The notes beneath the pieces were generated by a model. The model saw nothing but the letters and a program-made list of their open reading frames with translations, did no database searches and was not told the DNA's origin. From Jiulongibacter sp966250325 (GTDB lineage: Bacteria; Bacteroidota; Bacteroidia; Cytophagales; Spirosomataceae): DNA of 64,000 nt. The translations under genes were made by a program, and so were the position numbers. The stretch lies in NCBI GenBank assembly GCA_966250325.1, contig CBINGY010000014.1, positions 17,916 to 81,915 on the forward strand. Reading direction: 5' to 3'. Shown in pieces: positions 27,632 through 35,955 of this stretch (position 1 is the first letter of the stretch; each line of letters opens with the position of its first letter).

Positions 27632-27664
27632 AAGTGTGAGATTCAGATTAATCTGGATTTACAG
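27593..27664. repeat. Perfect 27-bp inverted repeat with 18-bp spacer inside the RND gene
   Basis: The arm at 27593-27619 is the exact reverse complement of 27638-27664. The arms begin and end CTGTAAATCC and GAATCTC. The left plus-strand arm is the native coding sequence. The right one lies in a 36-base segment (27626-27661) that interrupts the conserved reading GAL|EREIQ and creates an in-frame TAA. This looks like a template-switch inverted duplication or a fold-back artefact. Confidence 0.9.
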
Positions 27665-28258
27665 TGCACCTACAATATCCACGCGGGTTATTTCAGGAAG
27701 CTCTTCAATGCGGTCCTGAATTTCCTCACCATATGCTTTAATCTTATCCAGGGGAAATTCTCCGGACAAATTGATATTCATGATCGGGAATTCAGAGAAA
27801 TTGACCTCCATAGCGGTAGGATCCTGCGTCAAGTCAGTTGGCAAATCCTTACGGGCTTTGTCAATAGCACTTTTTACCCGATCCTTGGCTATCTCCACAG
27901 GTACTTCCGTCTCAAATTCCACCAGAATCACTGATACATCCTGCAGGGCATTCGATTTTATAGACTTGATTCCCTGTTCCGATTTTATCTGTTTCTCCAG
28001 CGGTTTATTGATGAGGTTTTCAATATCTGCAGGTGCTGTTCCCGCGTACACAGTATTTACATAAATCTGAGGTACAACAATGTCAGGAAACTGCTCTTTG
28101 GGCAGGTTATTAAAAATAGAATACCCCGCAAGTGTTAACAGAAAAGTAATCAGATAGACCGTAGTCTTATTACTGCCCAGAAATCCGATAAGATTGTATA
28201 TCAACCCCTTACCTTCATGCAGGTCGTTTGATTCAGGGTTATTTGTTGAATCTGTCAT
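27659..28258 (-). pseudogene. RND efflux permease, N-terminal fragment ending at a premature stop
   Basis: A 199-residue N-terminal piece of the AcrB-type pump. It contains a cytoplasmic start, the first membrane helix (TTVYLITFLLTLAGYSIFNNL), the PN1 start FPDIVVPQIYVNTVYAGTAPADIENLINKPLEKQI, and the beginning of the porter domain, ending ITRVDIVGAL. It stops at a TAA inside the inverted repeat. Nine codons later the same frame resumes with YEREIQINLDLQKMQ. The next upstream gene encodes the matching adaptor, so the pump gene was clearly once intact. The stop could be real (pseudogene) or an assembly or amplification error. Confidence 0.85.
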
Positions 28259-28279
28259 AATAGTTTCTTTAGAAAATTA

Positions 28280-29404
28280 TTAGTAGCTGATCACATCGCC
28301 GTCCGCCAGCTCCTGATAGCCCTCCGTTATAATGATATCTCCAGCATTCAGTCCGGTTAAAATCTCAATGTTTCCACCATAGGCCAGGCCAGTAGTCACA
28401 TTCTTACTTCTGGCTACCTGCTTTCCTCCAGAAGTCTCTGCAACATAGACAATATCGCCTTTTTCGGTATTCTGAACCAGATTTCTCGGAATCACAAGAG
28501 CTGCTGAGCGGGATTGATCCTTAATTTTTACTTTAGCGTTCAGATTAGGCTTAAGTTGCTTATCAAAAGGAACTTTTGCCTCTGCGGTAAATGTACGGCT
28601 TACGGGATCTACGGTCTGACTTACGAAGGTAAGACGGGCATTCTGTGTTTTCTGAAGATCAGGGAAGGTTACCTCCACCATGTCACCATTCTGAATAGTT
28701 CCGGCATAGGTATCAGGGATTCTTGCTACCACTTTCAGATTACTCAGATTTACCACTCGTACAATTCCCAGACCGGGAGAGGCCATCTCTCCAGCCTTCA
28801 TTCGTACTTCATCCACATAACCACTTATAGGAGACTTCACAATGTTTTGGGAGTCTTGAGCCATCATCGTAGTCAATCGCTTTTCCAGGGATTCTACCTG
28901 AGCTTTAGCCTGAATATACTGAACCTCTGTTCCAATCTTCTGATCCCAAAGAGCCTTCTGACGCTCAAAAAGAGTTTTGGCAGTTTCCAGCTGAATCTTG
29001 ATTTCATTCATGCTGTTACGAAGAATACTGTTATCAATGGTAGCAATCGTCTGCCCCTCTTTCACAAAATCTCCTTCCTTAACCAGTACTTTGGTAAGAG
29101 CTCCTCCCATTTGAGGACTCACAAAAACATTATTGAGAGCTTCCAGCCTTCCGTTTGCTTCTACAAAATGAGAAAAATCCTCAGTGGCCAGTGGCATGGC
29201 CTTTACATACGTAATGCGTTCGGTGGTATCTGGCTCTTCCTTGGCAATCGCCATTTTGAGCTCATTGATTTCACTACTGATCTTTGTCAGTTCAGACTGA
29301 AGCTTTTCCAGCTTAGCTTTTTTGCCGGCCAGGCTGTCGTCTTCTTTTTCGCCGCATGAAAAACTAAGGACGGCTACGGCAAGTAAAAGTGCGTACTTTT
29401 TCAT
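28280..29404 (-). CDS. RND efflux periplasmic adaptor (membrane fusion lipoprotein)
   Basis: A 374-residue HlyD/AcrA-type adaptor linking the inner-membrane pump to the outer-membrane channel. The signal peptide ends in a lipobox (LLLAVAVLSFSC, Cys at about 17). A coiled-coil SLAGKKAKLEKLQSELTKISSEINELKMAI comes next, then barrel-sandwich/lipoyl halves (GALTKVLVKEGDFVKEGQTIATID and IVKSPISGYVDEVRMKAGEM) around an alpha-hairpin, and a beta-barrel. It lies 18 bases after tolC and 21 before the RND gene. It is the second structural gene of the efflux operon. Confidence 0.93.
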   Translation of the reverse strand: MKKYALLLAVAVLSFSCGEKEDDSLAGKKAKLEKLQSELTKISSEINELKMAIAKEEPDTTERITYVKAMPLATEDFSHFVEANGRLEALNNVFVSPQMGGALTKVLVKEGDFVKEGQTIATIDNSILRNSMNEIKIQLETAKTLFERQKALWDQKIGTEVQYIQAKAQVESLEKRLTTMMAQDSQNIVKSPISGYVDEVRMKAGEMASPGLGIVRVVNLSNLKVVARIPDTYAGTIQNGDMVEVTFPDLQKTQNARLTFVSQTVDPVSRTFTAEAKVPFDKQLKPNLNAKVKIKDQSRSAALVIPRNLVQNTEKGDIVYVAETSGGKQVARSKNVTTGLAYGGNIEILTGLNAGDIIITEGYQELADGDVISY

Positions 29405-29422
29405 ATCAAATTTTGGATGAGA

Positions 29423-30751
29423 TTATTCTGTAATGAGTTTTCCGTGTGCTTTTTGCATATCCACTTTCGCCACCAGCACATCGTAAAGAGCGGCGAAGTA
29501 ATTTGTTTGTGCCTGACGAAGATCATTTTCGGCATTTACCACCTCCAGATTTGATCCTACACCCTGCTCGTATTTAATTTTGGAAACACGCACAATTTCT
29601 TCTGCCAGCTCCATGTTGCGTTTATTTACATCAAGAGTTTCCAACCCGTTTTTGAGACTAATACTGGCCTGGTCACCCTGTAATCTGAAGCTGTTCTTCA
29701 ACATTTCTGCAGAATTATCGAGCTGAATGATATTCAATCTCTGGCGTTCTACCTTGGTTTTCCGGAGTCCACTATCGTAAATCGGAATATTTACACCAAG
29801 CGAAAGAGCCGACGACCCAAACCATCTTTCAAAGGGATTAAATCGGGGGTTACTATGACCTGCACCCAGACTTCCCGAGAAAAACACGCTGGGAATAGCC
29901 CCTTTCTGAAAACGCTCGGCATTCAATTCAATTAATTGTCTGTTTGTTCTCAGAAGCTGAAATTCCACGCGGTCCTCCGGATTTACCTCACCGTATGAAA
30001 CCTGCACCAATGCCTCCTGTTCCTGCGATTCCAGATTATCGGTTAGAAGAATAGGATCAGACACATTGTAACCCATCTGAAATTTTAGTAGCTGATAGGA
30101 AAGATCTACCAGATTATGAACTTTGGTGAGTTCAGCTTTGAGATTGTTTTTTTGAACAGAAATGCGGTCAACCTCAATTTTTTCCACAAAACCCTGTTTC
30201 AGCATTTCACGGGTGTTGTACTCCAGGGTATCGAGTCGTGAAATATTGAGATTGAGTAATTCAGCCCTTTCTTCGGCCACCAGCACCGAGTAATAGGCTT
30301 TTATAACGTTTTCTGCCACCGTAACCTCAGTCTGCTCGATCGTCTGATCGGCCAGTCGGCGGTACGTATCAGCAGCACGCAAACCTACCAGCCATGTAGC
30401 ATCATAAATCAGCTGATTCAATGAAAGCCCGGCCTGTCCACCCCAAGGCACCCCAAATTTGAATTTAACTACTTCTCCGGGGGCGGCTTCCGGATTGAAG
30501 TTACTTGCTTCTACCAGCTGTGTGGGCACAATGGCATTGTACGTGTACTGAAACTGGCCGGCAATCTGTGGCATACCTGCCACCTTGATTTCCTTGATTT
30601 CCATTTCCGTATCCTGCCTTTTTACCAGTGCGTTTTTTACATCTGCATGGTTTTTCAAAGCGTACGACACCGCTTCATCTATACTGAAGCTTTGCTGTGC
30701 ATGCCCTGAGAAAAGTGTCAGCATGAGTAATGCTGAAATTAGCTTTTTCAT
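29423..30751 (-). CDS. TolC-family outer-membrane efflux protein
   Basis: A 442-residue outer-membrane channel component with a signal peptide (MKKLISALLMLTLFSGHAQ). Two tandem OEP-type repeats are visible, with long helices such as SFSIDEAVSYALKNHADVKNALV at the start and KYEQGVGSNLEVVNAENDLRQAQTNYFAALYDVLVAKVDMQKAHG near the end. This is the last barrier in the tripartite pump encoded by the same operon. It starts 11 bases after tetR. Confidence 0.92.
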   Translation of the reverse strand: MKKLISALLMLTLFSGHAQQSFSIDEAVSYALKNHADVKNALVKRQDTEMEIKEIKVAGMPQIAGQFQYTYNAIVPTQLVEASNFNPEAAPGEVVKFKFGVPWGGQAGLSLNQLIYDATWLVGLRAADTYRRLADQTIEQTEVTVAENVIKAYYSVLVAEERAELLNLNISRLDTLEYNTREMLKQGFVEKIEVDRISVQKNNLKAELTKVHNLVDLSYQLLKFQMGYNVSDPILLTDNLESQEQEALVQVSYGEVNPEDRVEFQLLRTNRQLIELNAERFQKGAIPSVFFSGSLGAGHSNPRFNPFERWFGSSALSLGVNIPIYDSGLRKTKVERQRLNIIQLDNSAEMLKNSFRLQGDQASISLKNGLETLDVNKRNMELAEEIVRVSKIKYEQGVGSNLEVVNAENDLRQAQTNYFAALYDVLVAKVDMQKAHGKLITE

Positions 30752-30762
30752 ACCTGTTTTAT

Positions 30763-31350
30763 CTATTTTATTGCTTCGTAGGCCTTTAGCCCTTTTTCTG
30801 TTACTATTCCTCGAATGAAGTGATCGATAAATGTGATTTGAATATCCAGTATCTGAAATTCCTTATGAGGAAAAACCGCCTGATTAAAAGCAAGTTCAAC
30901 GGATTCTATACGCATTCTGCTAAGGATTTCAACATCGAGGTCGTTTCTGTAATATCCTTGTTCTATACCCTTTACAAGATTCTCCTTCACCACTGTGAGG
31001 AAGTGCTTTTTGTGCTCGGTGTAGTGGTTCCAGGCTCTGGGATAATACTTCTGCAAATCATGAAAAACCACCGGATTGATGTTTGCCATCATTTCCCGCA
31101 TCATTCGGGTAGCCATGATCATTTCTTCAATCGGATGATTTAACTGAGCCGAAATTTCTACCTCCCGGCATTTTTCTTTTCGCAGAAAGTTTTTTGAAAC
31201 CTCCTCTACCAGGGCATTTTTATCTTCAAAATGCTGATAGATGGTCTTTTTGGAAATACCCAGATCATTTGCAATATCATCCATGGTCACCCTTCTGAAT
31301 CCAAGGTTGAAATACAGCTCTTCGGCTTTTTCCAGAATACGTTCGGTCAT
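30763..31350 (-). CDS. TetR/AcrR-family transcriptional regulator of the efflux operon
   Basis: A 195-residue one-component repressor. The N-terminal helix-turn-helix reads RRVTMDDIANDLGISKKTIYQHFEDKNALVEE, and a ligand-binding helical C-terminal domain follows. I start at the ATG at 31350, two codons after a GTG at 31356. As the first gene of the operon tetR-tolC-adaptor-RND it probably represses itself and the pump until a substrate binds. A candidate operator lies 22 bases upstream at 31373-31396. Confidence 0.9.
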   Translation of the reverse strand: MTERILEKAEELYFNLGFRRVTMDDIANDLGISKKTIYQHFEDKNALVEEVSKNFLRKEKCREVEISAQLNHPIEEMIMATRMMREMMANINPVVFHDLQKYYPRAWNHYTEHKKHFLTVVKENLVKGIEQGYYRNDLDVEILSRMRIESVELAFNQAVFPHKEFQILDIQITFIDHFIRGIVTEKGLKAYEAIK

Positions 31351-31372
31351 TTCCACGAGGACAAAACTCCGG

Positions 31373-31396
31373 AAACTTTAAAAACGTTCAAAGTTT
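31373..31396. promoter_or_regulatory. Candidate TetR operator
   Basis: Perfect 7-base arms AAACTTT (31373-31379) and AAAGTTT (31390-31396) with a 10-base spacer, just upstream of the tetR start. The position suits autorepression. No footprint evidence. Confidence 0.35.
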
Positions 31397-31658
31397 CTGG
31401 TACTTTTTTTAGCACCTATTATTTGAACGGTCAAAATAGAAGATGAAAGGTGAAAGTGGAATCAAAAACCTTTGCAACATAACCTGTTGACTAATAGTTT
31501 TTTACCAGACACTACTCGAGCTAATCTAGATATCTCTATTCCAATCATAAGCATAACCATAAACATATTATTTTGCACTTTACTAATATTAAGAAAATGT
31601 AAAAATCACTGGCTAAAGAAAGAATACCGCCAAAATCTGAAGTTTGAGCCAAATACGG
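31397..31658. other. Intergenic stretch between efflux operon and pyrD
   Basis: AT-rich sequence. A 75-codon frame (31472-31699) overlaps the pyrD start and has no family likeness, so I see no gene here. Confidence 0.45.
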
Positions 31659-31666
31659 TAGTTTTG
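31659..31666 (+). promoter_or_regulatory. -7 element of the pyrD-menG-porT operon
   Basis: TAGTTTTG, fully matching TAnnTTTG, followed by CG, 29 bases upstream of pyrD. A TCTG lies 19 bases further up. Confidence 0.45.
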
Positions 31667-31695
31667 CGTCACTTTGATGAATCAAAGTTTATTGC

Positions 31696-32748
31696 ATGAA
31701 CCTTTACAAGAGCCTCGTATTCCCGGTACTCAAAAAAATTGATCCCGAAAGAGTTCATTATCTCGTTACCGATTTTCTGAAACTGGCTCATAAACTGCCA
31801 TTCATCCCTTCTCTTCTCAAATCGATCTACACGGTGGAGAATCCGTCGCTGGGAAAAGAGGTTTTCGGATTACACTTCAAAAACCCGGTAGGCCTGGCCG
31901 CAGGATTTGACAAAAATGCAAAGTGGATTGATGAGCTCTCCAGCCTGGGTTTCGGATTTATTGAAATAGGAACCGTGACCCCAAAACCGCAAAGCGGTAA
32001 TGAAAAACCTCGGCTTTTCCGACTTCCCCTTGACGAAGCCATCATTAATAGAATGGGCTTTAACAATGATGGATCTGAAGCGGCGGCAGAATTACTTCGT
32101 ATCAGAAAATCCGGAGTGATAATTGGTGGAAATATTGGCAAAAATAAAATAACGCCAAATGAACAGGCCCTGGAAGATTATCTTTTGGCCTTTGATGACC
32201 TGCATGATTTTGTGGATTATTTTGTAGTGAACGTAAGCTCTCCGAATACACCGGGACTACGTGAACTGCAGGAGAAAGAGCCCCTGAGCCGTATTCTTCT
32301 GGCTCTTAAGAAAAGAAATCTGGAAAAACGGAGTCAAAGACCTATACTTCTTAAGATCGCCCCAGACCTCACCGACAGTCAGCTCGATGATATTATTGAA
32401 ATTGTGCATGTTACTGGAATAGATGGACTTATCGCTACAAATACAACGATTGAAAGAACGCCATTGCGGTCGTCCAGAAGTGAAGTTGAGAAAATTGGTG
32501 CGGGCGGCCTAAGCGGAAAGCCCTTAACGAAACGTTCTACCGAGGTGATTCGTTATCTTCATACCAGGTCAAATGGAGCCTTTCCGATTATTGGAGTGGG
32601 TGGAATTCATTCAGCAGAAGATGCACTCGAAAAACTGGAGGCCGGTGCCACTCTGGTTCAGGTTTACAGCGGTTTCATCTATGAGGGTCCGGCTTTGGTA
32701 AAAAATATTTGCAAAGGTCTTTTGAAACAAAAAAGCAGATGGCAGTAG
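31696..32748 (+). CDS. pyrD: Dihydroorotate dehydrogenase (quinone), class 2
   Basis: A 350-residue FMN enzyme that oxidises dihydroorotate to orotate in pyrimidine synthesis and passes electrons to the quinone pool. It has the class-2 N-terminal membrane-associating helices (LVFPVLKKIDPERVHYLVTDF) and the hallmark FKNPVGLAAGFDKNAKWIDEL. The active-site serine region VVNVSSPNTPGLRELQ and the FMN-binding IGVGGIHSAEDALEKLEAGA are also present. Its stop overlaps the start of menG by 10 bases. Confidence 0.96.
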   Translation: MNLYKSLVFPVLKKIDPERVHYLVTDFLKLAHKLPFIPSLLKSIYTVENPSLGKEVFGLHFKNPVGLAAGFDKNAKWIDELSSLGFGFIEIGTVTPKPQSGNEKPRLFRLPLDEAIINRMGFNNDGSEAAAELLRIRKSGVIIGGNIGKNKITPNEQALEDYLLAFDDLHDFVDYFVVNVSSPNTPGLRELQEKEPLSRILLALKKRNLEKRSQRPILLKIAPDLTDSQLDDIIEIVHVTGIDGLIATNTTIERTPLRSSRSEVEKIGAGGLSGKPLTKRSTEVIRYLHTRSNGAFPIIGVGGIHSAEDALEKLEAGATLVQVYSGFIYEGPALVKNICKGLLKQKSRWQ

Positions 32749-33464
32749 TACCTTACAAGGATCAGACGGCAGGAAAAAAAGAACAGGTTTCTGAGATGTT
32801 TGATAACATTTCGGCAAAATATGATCTGCTTAACCGGGTGTTAAGCGGAGGAATTGATATTTACTGGAGAAAAAAAGCCATTTCCTTACTCAAAAAGGAG
32901 AATCCAAAACTTATACTTGATATCGCCACAGGCACCGGTGATCTGGCCATTGAAGCTAACCGACAGTTGAATCCCGAAAAAATTATCGGAGTGGATATAT
33001 CGGAAGGAATGCTCGCTCATGGCCGGGAAAAAATGAAGAAACTGGGTCTTGATCATAAAATTGAGATGAGAAAAGGCGATTCTGAGAAACTTCTGTTTGA
33101 TGACAATACCTTTGACGCCGTTATCGTTTCCTTTGGCGTGCGTAATTTTGAAGATTTGAAGAAAGGACTTACCGATATGTACAGGGTCACCAAAAACGGG
33201 GGCACCTGTGTGGTGGTGGAGTTTTCAAAACCGCGGAGTTTTCCAATGAAACAATTGTATGGTTTTTATAGTACCCGAATTCTCCCGCTCATCGGTAAAA
33301 TCGTTTCAAAAGACAACTCGGCCTATACCTATCTGCCTGAGTCTGTGAAGGCTTTTCCGGATGGCAATGATTTTCTGGCTATTTTTGAATCCGCAGGTTA
33401 CAAGCAAACTTATTTTAAAACGCTAACCTTTGGAATATGCTCGGTGTACGTCGGCAAAAAGTAA
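32739..33464 (+). CDS. menG: Demethylmenaquinone methyltransferase
   Basis: A 241-residue UbiE/MenG-family SAM-dependent methyltransferase that performs the last methylation in menaquinone synthesis. The family motifs are MFDNISAKYDLLNRVLSGGIDIYWRKKAI, the SAM-binding LDIATGTGDLAIEA, and FGVRNFEDLKKGLTDMYRVTKNGG. I use the ATG at 32739. The frame is open from a TTG at 32709 inside pyrD. Its link to pyrD (a quinone user) and porT recurs in Bacteroidota. Confidence 0.94.
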   Translation: MAVVPYKDQTAGKKEQVSEMFDNISAKYDLLNRVLSGGIDIYWRKKAISLLKKENPKLILDIATGTGDLAIEANRQLNPEKIIGVDISEGMLAHGREKMKKLGLDHKIEMRKGDSEKLLFDDNTFDAVIVSFGVRNFEDLKKGLTDMYRVTKNGGTCVVVEFSKPRSFPMKQLYGFYSTRILPLIGKIVSKDNSAYTYLPESVKAFPDGNDFLAIFESAGYKQTYFKTLTFGICSVYVGKK

Positions 33465-34222
33465 TTCAAATAATTTACAGGAAGTTTTTCATTTCGGTGG
33501 GTCTGTCAGGGAGCTTCACAATAGCTGCCGTTTTGCTTATCACATCAGGGCTTGCCACTTCGGTATTCGGACAGGCCCAAAACAAAATCATACATCAGGC
33601 AGATTATGACGCCAGATCAGTGAGATTCGGATACTTCCTGGGTCTGGCCGGAAGCCATTATCGTGTTAAACACAATGATCTTTATGTGAGTGCCGAAAAT
33701 GATACCCTCAGATCTATCACCTCTCCTCAAAGCTATGGCCTGAAACTCGGAGGCATGATGAATTTCAACCTCTCTGATCGCTACGATTTCAGAATTGTTC
33801 CATCCGTTGCTATTTATTCAAGAAAAATAGAGGTTAATGAAAACCCTGATCTCATCAAAACCAGAGACCAGGCCTGGTTTGAGATTCCTTTTCTACTGAG
33901 GTACAAGTCTATGCGACGTGGAAATTACCGGATGAATATGTTTATGGGGATCTCTCCGGGTTTTGAAACCAATGCGGTTAATTTGATAAATAAGACAAAA
34001 CTGGATAAACTGGCAGGTCTCAGAAGAGCCGACCTAAGCATTGAATACGGTGTGGGAGCTGAATTTTTCAGGCAATTCTTCAAACTAGCTCCGGAAATTC
34101 ACTTTTCACACGGCATTAGAAATATGATTGATAAAAATCCCGATGCGGCCAGCCTGAATGCCTTTTCCTACCTGGACCGGTTGAATACCAATACGGTAAG
34201 TTTTTATCTGTTTTTCGAGTAA
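33437..34222 (+). CDS. porT: PorT-like type IX secretion protein
   Basis: A 261-residue outer-membrane beta-barrel protein with a hydrophobic export signal (about 24-45, ending VFGQ). It resembles PorT, a component needed for T9SS secretion in Bacteroidota. The barrel-like pattern includes FGYFLGLAGSHYRV, YGLKLGGMMNFNLSDRYDFRIVPS and ISPGFETNAVNL. It directly follows menG, which is a typical porT location. The ATG at 33437 overlaps menG by 28 bases. A GTG at 33497 is an alternative that would place the signal peptide right at the start. Confidence 0.82.
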   Translation: MLGVRRQKVIQIIYRKFFISVGLSGSFTIAAVLLITSGLATSVFGQAQNKIIHQADYDARSVRFGYFLGLAGSHYRVKHNDLYVSAENDTLRSITSPQSYGLKLGGMMNFNLSDRYDFRIVPSVAIYSRKIEVNENPDLIKTRDQAWFEIPFLLRYKSMRRGNYRMNMFMGISPGFETNAVNLINKTKLDKLAGLRRADLSIEYGVGAEFFRQFFKLAPEIHFSHGIRNMIDKNPDAASLNAFSYLDRLNTNTVSFYLFFE

Positions 34223-34397
34223 TCTGCTCTTCTTATCAATTCCTTTTTCGCAAAAAACTTAGTGGTACAAGACTATTATACTCTTTTAAAACATCTGGGA
34301 TTAACTTCATATTCCACTGATAATCAGTATGATTGAAAATAATTTGAGCAACATGCACTTTTTTAGAGAAAAAACGTTCTTCATTAAAAGATTTTGA

Positions 34398-34405
34398 TAC
34401 TTTTG
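34398..34405 (+). promoter_or_regulatory. -7 element of the DUF2795-like gene
   Basis: TACTTTTG, a perfect TAnnTTTG, 40 bases upstream of the start. Confidence 0.4.
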
Positions 34406-34445
34406 CAGCCAATTTTCTGCGAATGCACATTAAACGAGTGATATT

Positions 34446-34667
34446 ATGTACTGGACATTAGAATTAGTTTCCTATCTAGAAGATGCTCCGTGGCCTGCTA
34501 CTAAAGACGAGTTGATCGATTACTCAATTCGCTCAGGTGCACCAAACGAAGTAATGGAAAACCTTTCGGAGTTAGAAGATGACGGTCAGCCTTACGAAAA
34601 CATTGAGGAAATCTGGCCCGATTACCCGACAAAAGAGGACTTCTTCTTTAACGAAGACGAATACTAG
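34446..34667 (+). CDS. DUF2795-family small acidic protein
   Basis: A 73-residue highly acidic protein beginning MYWTLELVSYLEDAPWPATKDELIDYSIRSG and ending in an Asp/Glu-rich tail. The helical half, with a regular pattern of aromatic residues, matches the DUF2795 domain found in short proteins of Bacteroidota. Function is unknown. It has its own promoter and a strong terminator, so it is a single-gene transcript. Confidence 0.75.
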   Translation: MYWTLELVSYLEDAPWPATKDELIDYSIRSGAPNEVMENLSELEDDGQPYENIEEIWPDYPTKEDFFFNEDEY

Positions 34668-34682
34668 ATACGAATTACGGCA

Positions 34683-34717
34683 AATCAAAAAGACCACCTT
34701 CGGTGGTCTTTTTGATT
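34683..34717. terminator. Bidirectional terminator between the DUF2795-like and START-domain genes
   Basis: A stem of about 15 pairs (AATCAAAAAGACCACC with its complement) around a TTC loop, with A and T runs on both sides. It serves both convergent genes. Confidence 0.85.
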
Positions 34718-35342
34718 AATCTTTAATGCCGTGCGTACTTTTTCCTTTATACCCGGGCAATAATTTTTTGAGAGCCTTTACAGAAGCAACAGGTCCCTCA
34801 TCTACAATCAAATTGACCATCCAGTCTGGCACATCACCACCGGGATCTGAACGAAAGAAATAGGTACCTTTTACTTTCCCGCCCAAAGGCTCAAAAATCC
34901 ATTTGGCTTTGAAATCTTCAATTCTTATATACGCCTTATCTCTGGGAAATGAATCGGCACTGTTTGTATCTTCCGTGGTTACTATGCCTGTTTTTTCATC
35001 CTGTTTTACTGTAGTGATCACTACCACGTCTCTGTCTGCCACCGGCCAGGGCATATCTATCACATTACGGTATAAGACTTTGTTTGGCCCATACGTACGT
35101 ATTACCCGGGCCGAAGTCACCTTATAAATCCATTTTGTAAACCCGGTCACATCCAGAACGGCTTCAGTTACCGTGCTCAGCGAAGCGTCAAAGGTGGTTT
35201 CAATTTTTATTTCTTTCACCTTTCCCGACTTTTTACTAAAAATCTTAATTCCGTCCACAGTCTTTTCATATTTCCATTCCACCGACTGACCCCAGGAATC
35301 GAAAACCAAAAACATCAGCAAGACCAGAAAGGATTTTTTCAT
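34716..35342 (-). CDS. Exported START-domain lipid-binding protein
   Basis: A 208-residue protein with a signal peptide (MKKSFLVLLMFLVFDSWGQ) and a START/SRPBCC helix-grip fold. Typical positions are WKYEKTVDGIKIFSKKSG, RVIRTYGPNKVLYRNVIDMPWPVADRDVV (the START core) and GTYFFRSDPGGDVPDWMVNLIVD. START domains bind hydrophobic ligands such as sterols or other lipids. The ligand here is unknown. It is followed on the minus strand by the broken methyltransferase and leuA upstream. Confidence 0.85.
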   Translation of the reverse strand: MKKSFLVLLMFLVFDSWGQSVEWKYEKTVDGIKIFSKKSGKVKEIKIETTFDASLSTVTEAVLDVTGFTKWIYKVTSARVIRTYGPNKVLYRNVIDMPWPVADRDVVVITTVKQDEKTGIVTTEDTNSADSFPRDKAYIRIEDFKAKWIFEPLGGKVKGTYFFRSDPGGDVPDWMVNLIVDEGPVASVKALKKLLPGYKGKSTHGIKD

Positions 35343-35360
35343 AGACTGTTTTCCAGGATC

Positions 35361-35937
35361 TTATTTTTTTACTGCTACCACGAGTCCGGTAGACCAGTTC
35401 AACTTTGTCAGGTAGATATCTTTCCGGCTATGCAGCCTGTTCAGAAGATCTTCGGCCTTTTGAGAATGCCCATCTGGCCAGTTCGGCTGCTGGATCATAT
35501 CATCGATCACGTAAAACCCTCCTGATTTGAGAAGAGCAAGAGTTTCATCAAGAAGTGAATATTTTCCCGGCCAGGTATCCGCAAAAATCAGATCGAAGGG
35601 CTTTCCTTTGTAGCTCACTAACCAATCGGCTCCATCTGTACACAAAACTCAAGTCGGGAATCTGGCAATAAAACATCTGTTACAGCCTTTATTAAAACAG
35701 GATCATTATCCAGTGAAATACAGGTAGAATTACCCATCATACCAGATAGTATCCAGGAAAGTGAAAGACCTATACCGGTACCGAGCTCCAGAAAATGACC
35801 ATTTGGTTTTGAGCTCACAAGAGTTTTCAGCAAACTGCCCGTCGAAGGTCTGAAGGCATAGAAAATCCCAATCTTTCAGACTCTGCCCATAGAAAATCAT
35901 AGCTCTCTGGTTTGAGAGAAAAAGATACATCATCCAT
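35361..35937 (-). pseudogene. SAM-dependent O-methyltransferase, two single-base frameshifts
   Basis: Reads as one O-methyltransferase-like protein of about 192 residues only if two missing bases are restored. Segment 1 (start ATG 35937) gives MDDVSFSLKPESYDFLWAES and LGFSMPSD. Segment 2 has LLKTLVSSKPNGHFLELGTG, with the SAM glycine loop. Segment 3 has DGADWLVSYKGKPFDLIFAD to TGLVVAVKK. The breaks are near 35846 (run of C) and 35630 (run of T on the minus strand). Both shifts have the same sign and both lie at homopolymers, so either replication slippage or sequencing error fits. If intact, it would lie 18 bases from leuA. Confidence 0.7.
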
Positions 35938-35955
35938 GTTTCGATCTAAAGGAAA

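Noticed and set aside
24755..28258. Two separate RND genes (a natural split pump)
   Set aside because: Both parts are in one frame, the break is inside a perfect inverted duplication, and the joined protein has the normal length. A broken single gene is simpler.
31472..31699. A 75-codon plus-strand frame before pyrD
   Set aside because: It overlaps the pyrD start, covers the pyrD promoter, and has no family likeness or export signal.
34236..34430. A 64-codon minus-strand frame between porT and the DUF2795-like gene
   Set aside because: It lies over the promoter of the DUF2795-like gene, is AT-rich, and has no recognisable pattern.
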